This document shows positions 47,143 to 58,990 of a stretch of DNA of 64,000 bases, piece after piece (position 1 is the stretch's first letter; each line of letters opens with the position of its first letter). Below the pieces are notes generated by a model. The model was given only the letters and a program-made list of their open reading frames with translations. It did no database searches and was not told the origin of the DNA. The position numbers and the translations under genes are program-made. Source of the stretch: Cryptomeria japonica (taxonomy: Eukaryota; Streptophyta; Pinopsida; Cupressales; Cupressaceae); assembly GCF_030272615.1 (NCBI RefSeq), contig NC_081405.1:610132065-610196064 (forward strand), given 5' to 3'.

Positions 47143-50100
47143 ATGATGAAGAGGGAAGGTCCAAAGTTCAATAGAGACAACTTTAAAATATGGAAGGAAA
47201 GAATGAATATATACATCAGAATCATGGGTGCTCAACACTGGAGCTATGTTGAGAATGCTTATGTTATCCCTACCAGTACTCTCACCAATGATAAAAAGAG
47301 AAAGATTCAAGAGAATGGGCAAGTCATGGAAGCCCTAATCAACAGTTTATTTGATATTGAGTTTATTGATGTTCAGGATAAAGAGAATCCCAAAGAAGTA
47401 TGGGATGCCCTTGAGAATATCTATGGTGGTGATGAGCATGTGAAACAAGCTAAGGAAGAAAGCCTTAGGGGAAATTTTGAAGACATGCGGATGGTTGAAG
47501 GAGAGACCATTCAACAATATGGAATAAGAATCAAAACTATTGTTGGAGATATCAAGAGTGTAGGTGGTAAAATGGAAGATTCCACTGTTGTTAGCAAAGT
47601 TTTGAGATCCTTATTACCGGTCTATGCAATAAGGGTTAATGCTATTTAGGAGTTGAGGTCTATAGACAAGACAAAGGTATCCTTGGACTCCATCATTGCA
47701 AAGTTAACAGCTTATGAGCTAAATAATTATGATGGCAGTATTCAGAAGACTGAATCAACCTTCAGAGCATCTACTACACCATCTAGAAAAGGAAAAGAAG
47801 CTAGTACCAATGGTGAACCAAGACAAAGTAGAGAAATGGATGATGAGGAGATCCTGATGGAATTTGAAGCTCTTCTTGCCAAGAGACTTCCCAAGGGAAC
47901 TAGTAAATATAGAGGTAATCTTCCTTTGAAATTCTTTTCTTGTAACTAGATAAGACACATTGTTGTAAACTGCCCTAATGGTGATAATAAGGACAAACCA
48001 GAGATGTTCAAGAATTTCAAAGGAGGAAACTGAAAAAACTGTTTTGTAGCAGTTCATGAAGGTGTCACTGATGAGGAATCAGAAGATGAAGAAAGTGAAG
48101 ATATTGTGTTTGTAGCAGTCAAGGAAGATGTGTCAGACAAGAAGTCTCTTGTCTCCCACTTTTATACTTCTAGTGAGTGGATCATTGACAGTGGGTGTTC
48201 TCACCATATGACTAGTGACCGGAGTAACTTTCTATCTCTGGAAGAGTATGATGGTGGTGTGGTCCATTTTGGTAATGATGCACCATGTATGGTAAAAGTA
48301 AGAGGGTCTATCTCTCTAAATGGAAAAAGAAGTGCTGACAATGTGTATTGGGTAGAAGGTCTCAGATACAACCTTTTGAGTGTTGCTCAGCTAAATGACA
48401 ATGGACTCACTCTAGAATTAAAAAATGGAGCATGCAAAATCAAAGGAAAGAATGGTGAACTAATGGCCACTGGTATGCAGACCAAAGGTAACCTATTTTA
48501 GCTGAATGCATATATTAGTACATGTCTTATGGCTAAGTTTGATGATAGTTGGATATGGCATAGGAGACTCTGCCATGTAAATTTTGATAACATAGTGAAG
48601 GCCAGTAAGATCAGGGCAGTTAGAGGATTTCCTGTGCTAAGAAAACCAAAAAATCCTGTGTGCAAAGAGTGTCAATTGGGGAAAATGTCTTCCTCAACCT
48701 TCAAAGGTAAATCTTTCACTGTAGACAATTACTTGGTCTTGTGCATACTGATTTGTGTGGCCCTATGAAAACTAGGAGTGTGTAGGGACATAGGTATTTT
48801 ATGATTCTTACTGATGATTGCTCAAGAATGATGTGGGTCACATTCTTGAAGGAGAAATCTGAAGCTTTTGGAAAGTTCAAAGCCTTCAGAGCATTGGTTG
48901 AAAAAGAAAGCGGTAAGAGGATTAAGTGCTTAAGAAGTGATCAAGGAGGAGAATTCACTTCTGGTGAATTCAACAAATATTGTGAAGAGAATGGCATTAA
49001 GAGGCAATTGTTTGGCTCTCGGACTCCATAGCAGAATGGCCTAGCAAAGAGGAACAACCAGACTGTGGTTGAAGCAGCTAGAACTATGTTGATCTAAGGG
49101 AAGGTTGCTCACACCTTTTGGAGAGAAGTGGTGAGCACTGCAGTCTACACAATGAACCGGGTACTCATCAAAAAGGGTAAGGATAAAACTCCTTATGAGT
49201 ATTGGACTGGTAAGATGCCAATGGTAAGCTACTTTAGAGTGTTTGGTAGCAAATGTTATATCAAGAGGAGTGAACATCAGAGCAAGTTTGATGCAAAATG
49301 TGATGAGGGAATATTCCTAGGATATTCCACCAAGAGTAAAGCTCTCAATGTTTCAACAATAGCACTCAGAGAATTGTTGAAAGCATCAATGTTAGAGTTG
49401 ATGAAACCTCTGAGAAACCTGAGGAAACCGATAGTGAGAAAGTAGGAGATGAACTGGTAGTAACCTTCTGGGAACCAGTTGCAAAACAAACCAATACCAG
49501 TAATTATGCTCCTACATCGATAGATGCTGATGCTAATGAGGATAAGGATGAAGAAGAAAAGCAAGAGGAATTTGTTAAGATCATCCCTAGGTATGTTAAG
49601 TTGAATCATGATCCAAAGCAGATCATAGGAGATAAGGATGCAGGAATTCTTACAAGAAGAAAGGTCAGAGAAAATTCTTGTATGATCTCTGAATTTGAGC
49701 CTAAAACATTCAGAGAGGCACATAAAGATGAAGATTGCATCAATGCAATGGAAGAAGAACTTGACTAGATAGAAAAGAATGGTACATGGTCTTTGGTACC
49801 TATACCTGAGCATAAAAATGTCATAGGCACCAAATGGGTTTTTAGAAATAAGCTGAATGAAGATGGCACAGTGGTAAGAAACAAAGTCAGACTGGTGTGC
49901 AAAGGATATGCTCAAGAAGAAGGAGAAGACTATGGAGAAACCTTTGCTCCAATAGCCAGATTGGAAGGAGTTTGTATGCTTCTTGCATATGCAGCATTCA
50001 AGGGATTCAAAGTATATCAAATGGATGTAAAATTTGCATTCCTTAATGGAATACTAGAAGAGGAGGTGTATATAAAGCAATGAGATGGGTTTTCCCTATC

Positions 50101-51231
50101 AGAAGACAGTGACATCGTGTGTAGGTTACATAAAGCCTTTTATGGACTAAAGCAAGCACCTAGAGCATGGTATGAATGCTTGTACTCCCATCTTGTGAAG
50201 ATTGGATTTGAGAGAACAAGTGAGGATAGTAATATCTATCTGAAGTCATAATGAGATCAGATTCTAATATGTGAGGTATTTTTTGATGACCTAATTTTTG
50301 GAGGAGATGACAAGATGAGTCGTGATTTTATAGAAGAGATAAAAAAGGAATTTGAGATGTCACTTATAGGGGAGATTAAGTTCTTCATTGGACTATAGAT
50401 TCAACAAATGAAAGATGGAATCTTTATCACTCAGTCCAAATATGTCAAAGAGGTGTTGAAGACCTTTGGCATGGAAAACAACAAACCGGTTGGTACACCG
50501 ATGGTGACCGGTTGCAAATTATCAAAAGAGGATGACTCAGGGTTGGTAAATGGGAAGGAATATTGATCAATGATTGGTAAATTGCACTATGTAGTACATA
50601 GCAGACTAGACATTGCACATTTAGTGGGAATTATTGCATAGTTCCAGAAAAGCCCAAGAGAATCCCACTTGGTTGCAGTCAAGTGGATTCTTAGATATCT
50701 GAAGGGAACTAATGATTATGGATTGTGGTATCCATACAGTAATGATTTCAACTTGAGAGTGTTTACAGATGCTGATTGGGCTGTAATGTGGACGACCGAA
50801 AGTGCACAACCAATGGTGCATTATTTCTTCGTGGTAGACTGGTCTCATGGATGAGTAAAAAGCAGAGTTGTATCTCTCAGTCTATAGCAGAAGCGAAGTA
50901 TGTTGTAGCTTTTATGAACCGCACCCAGACTATTTGTATGAAGCATGTATTAAATGGCTTCAAAGTTCTTGTAACTGAACTGGTAAGTATATTTTATGAC
51001 AATACAAGTGTAAATTACATCTCCAAGAATCCGGTTTTACATGATAGAACGAAGCACTTTGAGCTCAAGTATCATTTCTTGAGAGAAAAGGTTCAGAACA
51101 AGGAGGTTGCATTGGAACATGTTTCCAGTAAGGAGGAGTTAGTAGACATATTCACCAAACCTCTACCAAAGGATAGTTTTACCTATTTGAGAGGTGAATT
51201 AGGGGTGCTACCCCTTGAAGAGGTCAACTAA
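47143..51231 (+). pseudogene. Copia element G gag-pol polyprotein, decayed
   Basis: Met at 47143 (MMKREGPKFNRDNFKIWKERM). Gag runs with TAG at 47647-47649 and 47947-47949; the knuckle reads FFSCN-stop-IRHIVVNC, so its first Cys is lost. Protease DSG is intact (WIIDSGCSHHM, about 48178-48210). Integrase has HRRLCHVNFDN, CKECQLGKM and SDQGGEF, but NGLAERN reads NGLAKRN, so the catalytic Glu is Lys. A frameshift lies near 48740 and another near 49400. RT has TKWVFRNKLNEDG and QMDVKFAFLNG; the catalytic block reads FFDD. A further shift near 50800 precedes RNase H (SWMSKKQS, HDRTKHFELKYH), which ends KPLPKDSFTYLRGELGVLP. Non-functional. Confidence 0.93.
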
Positions 51232-51476
51232 AGGTGTGTACTCCACATCAGTTAGGTCTTACATTGATAGATCTTCTTTTCAGGATTCGTGTGTTGAAGG
51301 ATGCTACTCCTCAGGGGGAGCAACATAGTAGAACCTAGATGTATACTCCTCCACTTTAGCATTGTTGTCAAAGGGGGAGAAGATGTGAAGCGAAGAATAT
51401 ATCTGTAGTATTGGGGGAGAAGATGTGAACTGGAGAGATATCTTTGTATATTGCCATCAATGCTAAAGGGGGAGAC
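51232..51476 (+). other. Element G 3' UTR with repeated polypurine tracts
   Basis: CAGGGGGAGC (about 51312), TCAAAGGGGGAGAAGATGTG (about 51369-51388), TTGGGGGAGAAGATGTG (about 51412) and CTAAAGGGGGAGAC next to the LTR. Confidence 0.8.
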
Positions 51477-53022
51477 TGTTGGTATATCTACAAAGTATGA
51501 TGACATAATGATATTGTATGTTGTCATTGATGTCAATATGCTGAAGAGTGAAACGGTATATTGAAGTAAGCAACTGGCAAGAGAACCGGTATGATGTTGT
51601 GAACCAGTATATGTGAAAAGGTGAGAAACTAGCAAGAGAACCGGTATGATGTTATGAACCGGTATATATGATGTTGTGAAGCGGTATATGTGTCCAAGTG
51701 AACCGGTATGTTGGAATGTGAACCGGTATATGGAATGTTTTATATCAAGGTTTCATATGGTATGACTACTGATTGGTAGTCTTAGCTTCAAGGTTTCCGG
51801 TTGAAGTATTCCAAGCCTTTGTGATTCAACCAATGACATCGTGTAATGAGTTAGAATTGTAATGAAGAATAGATTGTGTTGCTACGTCAGCCTTGTGTGC
51901 ATGAAGGAGATTGATCCTATCTACCTCGGGAATGTGCAAAGTCTCTAAAAATGGTGGAGAATGCGTGATGGGTTATCAGCCTCCAAGAAGCAGTGAAAAA
52001 TGAATGATGGAGAACATCTTGAGATCTATTCAAGACTATTGTATTCAATGCAAAGTGTTCAATGGTCAGGAATGAAGTGACTGAATTGCTTAACCTAAAT
52101 ATTTAGGGTTTAGGGTTTATGCTACCAATCTATCTATTTCCTATAAGGTCGATGTTGTTTTTCATGTTGATAATGTTGGCAAATGTTGTGTGTGTATCTA
52201 AGTACGGAGATACATGGTTATTCCTAGACCAGATAAGAGAATAGATACCTGCAAAGTGTGATTGCAAAAGGAAGGAACTAAAGCAGATCTACATTGGCAT
52301 TGAGTGTTGTTACCAAATCATTGTAATACCTGTTGATCTCTAACCACTTCAACTGTTGGAAAATCCCTTAATAGGGTAGCTTTAACCAACTTGATGTAAA
52401 TCCTTTAACAAAGTGACTCAAAATCATTGAGTTCTTAAAATCCTCTAACAAGGTAACCTTTTACAGGGTTTAACCCTTAACCAGGTATTTAGCCATCCCT
52501 TAACTAGATGATCCCTAGTAGGATCGGTTCCTAACAGAACCCATTGTAACAATCTTTAACCAGACTAGGTTCCTAACAAAGAGGACTTCAAAAGGGTTCA
52601 AAGAACAGCTTGTGGGTATTCATCCCCACCATGGTTTTTCCCAGTTGGGTTTCCATGTGAAAAAAATATTTGTGTCATGTGTGATGCCTTTTCATGTTAT
52701 TTTTTGTTATTTTCTGTCAAGTGGTAAATCATGTTGAAGTAGCAGGTTATTATATTTTTGATTGTAGAGTACTAGTGTATGTGTATGGGTGAAGTGGAAA
52801 TAATATGTTAGATTATGTGGAAAGATAAGTGTTACCGGTTTAGGTCCTTCACTATCTCACTATGTTTAACCGGTAGTAATCTGGCTTAGACTGGTGTTAG
52901 TGATTGCTAGTCAAGTGCATTGTTTGCAGTCAAACCAGTTCAGGAAAAGTGTTTTTTCGTGTACTGATTCACCCCCCCTCTCAGTACTAGTTTGGTACTA
53001 ATTGTTCATCATTTATTCATCA
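51477..53022 (+). repeat. Element G 3' LTR
   Basis: From TGTTGGTATATCTAC to TTATTCATCA, aligning with the 5' LTR throughout, with scattered substitutions. It keeps the AACCGGTAT motif cluster (about 51551-51735). Confidence 0.94.
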
Positions 53023-53845
53023 CTTGCAGCTTCCTAAAGAATGTGATGTGAATGATGACAGGTTTGTATCCTTTTCATGGGTTGATGGCAACCTGCTTTG
53101 TAATGTGAAATCAATCTCTATCTATAAAACTCTATCGTATAATGTTAATATTCTTAATCATGTTAATGCTAATTGTTATTCGGATCTATCCCCTTCTCAA
53201 TGGGGTAAAATGTTTAAGGCTCTTTGGAGCTCTGCTCTGGCCCCTAAAAGAAAACTTTTAGATGGTTGTTAATGCTTTGAAAACCACCTTTTAGATCTGA
53301 CCATAATAATGATGATATTTGTAATATTTGTAAAGTGAAGGACTCCATCAGGCATATCTTCTTTGATTGTATTATTGCTAAGGAAGTTTGGCTTACTTTT
53401 CGGCTGATTTTACCAATGCATATTAACATAGTTGATTTTGTTACTAGATTTATTAGAGGCATTAAGAAAGACACTAATCTTTTTTTGGAATTTGTTATCT
53501 TGTGAAATACTTTGGTATCTATGGAGAATTAGAAATATAGAAATATTTAAAGGGGAAGAAAGGGCCCTTACTGAGTCTTTTTGTAGACTCACCTTTCATT
53601 TTATCTTCTTGCATGTTACTACGGTTATGAGGTTGAACAAGGAGAAATTTTGCAGGTTCCTTACTGATGGGCATACACGATTATTTATCTTTGAGCTCTC
53701 TCACGGTTATACATGGGGGAGAATGAATGCAGAAAGGACTCCCTTTGTCAATGCCCTAGATGCTCTTATGGAGGAAATTAGAGAAAAATGGGGAGTCGGT
53801 TCACCATATAAATCTTTAAAATATTTAAATGCAAAGTCTAAATAA
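53023..53845 (+). pseudogene. 5'-truncated LINE, second part (zinc-binding RT C-terminus)
   Basis: Continues the LINE cut at 45516: SPSQWGKMFKALWSSALAPKRKLL, then after a frameshift near 53260 CNICKVKDSIRHIFFDC, the zf-RVT zinc-binding block of plant LINE ORF2, then WYLWRIRNIEIFKGEERAL and a tail ending NAKSK before a stop at 53843-53845. No RNase H domain follows, unlike the LINE at 58991-63187. Confidence 0.82.
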
Positions 53846-54425
53846 TTTGTTAAATAGTTTGTTAGATAATTCAAGTTAAATATTTGTTTGGTGGATGTGT
53901 AAAATAAATTTGATAAGAAATTTTAAACATACTAATACCTAAATACTTCCTAAAAAATTTCATGGAAATAGTGATCCATGAAATCCGGTAATAAGATGCA
54001 AATTATTTGAAGATTGAAGAAAAATAGTTTTTGTAAATTCTTCTTTAGAGTTTGATCTAGCTACTATTTTTATATGTTTTAGTTAGGAATATTAATAATA
54101 CAATTAAATCAAAGAAATAAAATAAAATAAGTAGAAAATTACATAATAATTTTTTTTCTTAATGTTTTTTATTTTTATAGATTTCTTATTTAAAAGAAAT
54201 CATGATTTTATTGGATATTTTTTATCTTATCGCTATAAATAAGTGAATTTTTTAATTTTTTTAAAAATATTTTGCGACTTTCTTTTTTAAAAAGATTATT
54301 TCAAAAAATATTGTATTGACAACACAAAGTAGATGTACATAAAATCCATTTGTAGGAAGAATATTGAATACATTGAATGACAATTTATTATTTAACATTA
54401 TAAAAAATATTCCATTTTTTTGAAG
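53846..54425. other. AT-rich spacer / LINE 3' flank
   Basis: The first part may be LINE 3' UTR. No tail or target-site duplication identified. Confidence 0.5.
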
Positions 54426-54614
54426 CATGTCTTTATCCATATTTTTTTTATTATTTTTATAGGTAATTGGCCGAAGCCTGAATAGCTTTTGACTGGAGCT
54501 ATGAACCAGTGGGGCCACATTAAGGGGCCCCATCCCCATTATATATCTTTGAATTATTATTAATATGTTTTAACCAGTTAAGCTCAACCCCTTGGACATT
54601 TCTTTATCCATATT
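54426..54614. repeat. 18-bp target-site duplication pair around a SINE
   Basis: CATGTCTTTATCCATATT at 54426-54443 and CATTTCTTTATCCATATT at 54597-54614 differ at one base and bracket the SINE exactly. Confidence 0.85.
54444..54596 (-). mobile_element. tRNA-like SINE
   Basis: 153 bp. On the minus strand it starts TCCAAGGGGTTGAGC, then TTAACTGGTTAAAAC, resembling a tRNA 5' end with a Pol III A box. A B-box-like GGTTCATAGCTCC lies about 80 bp further in, farther than in a true tRNA. The body ends in an A-rich tail (ATAAAAATAATAAAAAAA). The 18-bp TSD confirms retroposition, probably driven by a LINE RT. No protein. Family name unknown to me. Confidence 0.7.
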
Positions 54615-55529
54615 ATTTTTATATAATATATTTTTAAATATTGATAAAATGTTTAGAATCAAAAAATCAAAAAATTAATTTAAAATAAATAGATGACTAA
54701 AATTATTTATATCTAAAAAGAAAATATACCAGATGTAAGTATAATAATAATAACTTGATACTAATATTTACTTTTAAAAGAGTTTGTTGTAAATATTAAA
54801 ATAAAAATGTATAATAATAACAATATATAAAACATAAATATAATAATATAATCAAATTTAAAATTTAAATTTATATAATTATTATAACAATAATTTAAAA
54901 TTTAATTATTATATAATTATTGTTAAAGTGGAATAATGGAAAACTATAGTATCTTTTAGCATACTTTACCTATATCAATCTAAAGAGAGGTATTATCATC
55001 ATATAAAAATAATTTGAAATTTAATTATTTAATATAATATTTTTTTAAGTGGAATAATGAAAAATTGTGATATCTTTTAGCATACATTACTTATATTACT
55101 CTAAAGAGAGGTATGTTAGTTGTAGAACAACGATACTTTGAATTAAAAATATATCTTTTACTACTATCTTCTTTTGGGAAAAAAATTAATTAATTCTTCT
55201 AAAACTCTAAAGAATTAATTTTCATTAAGCTAAAATCAGTTTTAATTATCTATATATTCTTATGAAATTTTAAATAATAACTAAAAGATACTAGATATAA
55301 TTTTACTTATAACATTTTCTCTTAGTAAACATTTATTTCATGTACAATATCTATATTTTATTTTTATTTTTCTTTATATAAGAAAATAAACTTGAACTTA
55401 AAACCTAAATTAAAAGCTTACAGTGAGAGTGGAACAAAGGGATAAAATAAATTTTGACTACATATTCCATGCCAATAATTTAAGTATAGCATGTAAGTTT
55501 TGGAGTTATGCTTAGGGTAGCATATGTCC
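54615..55529. other. Very AT-rich spacer
   Basis: No gene seen. A TATCTTTTAGCATAC...CTAAAGAGAGGTAT phrase occurs twice (about 54950-54993 and 55070-55113), an imperfect local duplication. Confidence 0.55.
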
Positions 55530-56002
55530 ATCTCTATCTCTCTCCCCTATCTATATCTCCTTATCTCTCCTTGAACGTCTCTCTCTTACCCCTTTATCCT
55601 TTCCACTATGCCCATCTCTCCATCTCTCCCTATTTTAATTGGGCCTTCTTTCTCTCACTCTTTCCCCCTCTATTTCTATTTCTATCTCTATCTCTATCTC
55701 CATTCATCTCTCTCTCTCTCCCTATATATATGTCATTATCTTCACCCTCTATTTCTATATTTATCTCCATCTTCGTCTCACTTTTTGTCTCTGTATATAT
55801 ATTTTTATGCATATCTCTTTATCTCTCTATATCCTCCCTTTTTCTATCTATATCACTCACTCTCCCTCTGTCTATCTATTGATGTCTCTCTCCTCTCCCT
55901 ATCTCTTTTTATCCACATATCTCTCTACCTCTATCTCATTGTCTCTCTATATCTCTCCCTATCTCTCTATCTCATACCCTATCCTCTCCATCTCTTTATA
56001 TA

Positions 56003-56074
<72 letters not shown>

Positions 56075-56390
56075 TCTTTATCCCCCCCTTTATCTATTTC
56101 TCCTCATCTCTCCCACTCTCATTCCCCCCATATCCCTTATCTATCTCTTTATCTCTACCTCATGCCTTCCTCTCTCTTCTAGTATATCTCTATTTCTATT
56201 TGTTAATCTTCTAATATATGTCTATCTCTTCCATACTTCTCTCACCTTATATCCATATCTATTTGTCTTTCTCTAGTTTTATTTGTTTGTCCATCTCTTT
56301 AATTCTCTCCCCATCATGATCTCCCTATATCTCCTTATATTTCTTTATATATCACTCTATATCTCTATATTTTTAATTTTATCAAGGATG
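55530..56390 (+). repeat. CT-rich polypyrimidine tract with a (CT)n core
   Basis: About 860 bp built of TCTC, TATCTC and TCCC phrases, with an uninterrupted CT run of 65 bp at 56006-56070. Apparent Ser/Leu/Tyr repeat ORFs are by-products. The strand bias (pyrimidines on plus) is complete enough to suggest H-DNA potential. Confidence 0.95.
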
Positions 56391-57437
56391 GAAGGTCCGA
56401 AATGGATAGTCCAACCTTCCAGCCTTAACTTTTCAAAACATATCCATAACATAAAATTAAAGCAACATGCAAATAAGAATCTAATGATAGGGACACAAGG
56501 TCCACAAGAATTATCCTAGTAAAATATTCAAAGGGAAAAAACTTAGCCTCAAAAGGTTTTTTCTTATTGTATTAGAATTAACAAATTATTACATCAATCA
56601 CTAAGACTTCTAGCATGCTAGGCTGCAACCCACTATGAAGACATTTGAAAATTATTTTGAGGGCAACAATTTGAAGATATTTGAAGGTTTTTTTAAAAGC
56701 ATGGGGAACAAGAAGAGAAGACAAAATAAGACTTCAAGGAATTATTATCCCAAAATGGAACAAAGATATCGAGAACAAAGAAGGCAAAGATATCATGATG
56801 CAAGTATGTATTTTTATTTTTATTTCTATTTAATTTTATATGTATTACATACCAAAAAATGTTTTTATTTGTTAGTATTAATTAGTTAAATATTTTTTAT
56901 CTAATATTTTTAATGAAAATTAATTTAAATAATATTAATTAAATTAATTTAATTTCTATAATAATTATATCTTAATTAATTCTAAATGGTGTTATTTTTA
57001 TTAAATTGATTGGAAATAGTAGGATTAAAAATAATGTCATTTTTTTTAATATTGTTGAGTCTTCTCTCTTTGTGAAAATGACTATGCCCACGAAAGGCAG
57101 AATCAAGTCTTCTCTCTACGACTAGCCCTTTCCTCTACAAAGTGTTTATCATGGCTATGGAAACCATTTTGCGGTTCTGGCTAATGATGCTAGGGCAAAT
57201 GAATTGAGTAGAGAAAAATCTCAGATCAAAAAGTAGGAAGCTTTCTTTGCTAAAACAAAATACCCACTAGTTGTCTCAGCTAGGGCTTCCCTTCCTTCGC
57301 TCCAAGGCAGGGATCGAAACTAGCAGTCGGTAAGGTGCCGAAACAAGAAGGCAGAAAGACATTCAAATTGCTTTAAGTGACATCCCAACCTAGGGTGGAA
57401 GGAAGGTTCTATAAAACCTAACTGAACAAACAGTCCC
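56391..57437. other. Spacer and LINE 5' untranslated region
   Basis: No confident gene. A short ORF at 56635-56889 (Lys/Arg-rich) is unrecognised and doubtful. The last 380 bp, from about 57060, are richer in GC and probably the LINE 5' UTR, but its true start cannot be set. Confidence 0.45.
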
Positions 57438-58802
57438 ATGGCTTCAACCACCAAAATGTCTGCTAGCAAATCTTCCAAAGATAGCCCCAATGGGATAATC
57501 ATTGACATTGACTCCCAAATAGTGGATATGTATCAAATGCATTGTAAAGAAATAATGTTTTTTGCACGATGGAAAGGTTGGGGGATTCTGTCTGAACAAA
57601 TTGCCAACTGAGTGGCATCTTCTCTCAATAATCAGGTAAAAATTGACATCCTCCCTAATCAGTTCTTAGCTATTGAATGTGGTAATCAAAATTTTAAAAA
57701 TTCAGTACTAAATATGGGTTTATCTGAGTTCATGGGCTTAGGGTTTGACTGTTGGGAGTGGCATACCCTCTTTCATCCTTCACAATTAAATTCATGTATG
57801 GTTAATAGAGCTATATCACTTGAAAGAATCCCAATTGAATTAAGAAATAATGACTTTTTAAGAATTTTAGGGAATAAAATAGGCAAATTTGTAGAAGTTA
57901 AAAAATCAGCTTTAAGCTTCTTTAACAATCTTCTGATTGTCAACATGAATATAAACATTAAAACCGTCAAACCAGTAACACTAAGTTATGATAATCTGAG
58001 TTTATCTCTTGAATTACCCTTCTACAATGGTCCTTTCGAAATGGATAGACCAAGGAAGTACCCTTCAAAAAATTCTTTCCCTAAACTAATCACTGAATCA
58101 AGAATAGCTCCAATTAGATTTGTTGAAGGAGGGGGTTTCACCATCATAGGCTTTAATAACTTCAGCACTAATCTTCCTTCTTCGGTTCTATGTCATCAGA
58201 AATCCCTAATTAAGTCCCCATGTTCTCAACCCCAACCACCTCCATCGTTTGTCCCTCCTATGGGTGACCCTTATAGTGGGTTTGATAATTTGGAAGAAGG
58301 GGACATTTGTGAGGGGCTCCCCCAGATTGAACAATTCGGCATGACAATTATGTCACCATTAGGCTCTCTTACCCCACAAGACAAAGAGAACTCCTTAAAA
58401 ACTTCCCCTCTGTGGGATCTTACTACCCTATCACCTTCAAAAGATAAGGGTAACTCTCCCCAAGATCTAGAAAATACTTCATGGCAATCCCATCAAATCT
58501 CCCCAGTTTCAAATCTAATAACCCCTCTAGGGGAAATGGCTAGTCTTTCATCCCCAAAGGCTAACCCTGACACAACTATAGCTTCTGAGGCTGACCAAGT
58601 AGCCAAGGAAGTTGATATCATCACCAATTTCATAGGGGAAGAAGTAGTAAATGACCTCATGGATCAATTGATTGATGAAATCTATGATAAAGAAGAATTG
58701 GAAAGACAAGGAGATCTCCTCATTAATAATCTAGTAAATATTACTAGAGTTAACTTAGAAATAGAGGAACTCTTCATAGCATCAGAGAATGCGCAAAATT
58801 AG
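57438..58802 (+). pseudogene. LINE ORF1 protein, one internal stop
   Basis: One frame of about 454 codons from Met 57438 (MASTTKMSASKSSKDS), broken once by TGA at 57609-57611 where related proteins have Trp (ARWKG...AN-W-VASSL; TGG to TGA). Residues about 45-210 look like the DUF4283-type RNA-binding region of plant LINE ORF1: FLAIECGNQNFKN, then RIPIELRNNDFLRILGNKIGKFVEV. No CCHC knuckle is seen, although many plant ORF1 proteins have one. The C-terminal half is Pro/Ser-rich then acidic. In the family, ORF1 binds the element RNA to form the RNP. The only lesion seen is that stop. Confidence 0.75.
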
Positions 58803-58990
58803 CATCCTAACACCTTGGGCATTCTCTGCTCTGTCAAAAGAAAAGATTCTCCAGATTATGCTAAATTTAGTAAAAGAAGGGGCAGGAGATCCTTAGCTGA
58901 ATTGAGACTAAAGGATGGAGAAGCTAGGGGTCAATCAAAAATATCTACTCTTTTTAATGTAGGGGAGGGGAAGTACCTCCCCACAGAGCC

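Larger units (their letters stand above)
45517..53022 (+). mobile_element. Copia element G, complete, inserted in a LINE
   Basis: 7506 bp with both LTRs (1555 and 1546 bp), primer-binding site, gag-pol and polypurine tract. The proteins are of the same Copia group as A-E but clearly diverged, and the LTRs differ, with many AACCGGTAT motifs. It splits the LINE fragment at 44690-53845. Confidence 0.95.

Noticed and set aside
55508-56276. Overlapping Ser/Leu/Tyr-rich frames up to 222 codons
   Set aside because: Produced by the CT-rich tract in all three frames.
56391-56428. GGAAGGT...ACCTTCC inverted repeat
   Set aside because: A 7-bp stem with a long loop is not significant alone.
56635-56889. 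84-residue Lys/Arg-rich ORF
   Set aside because: No recognisable domain, no conserved context, AT-rich tail; not enough to call a gene.
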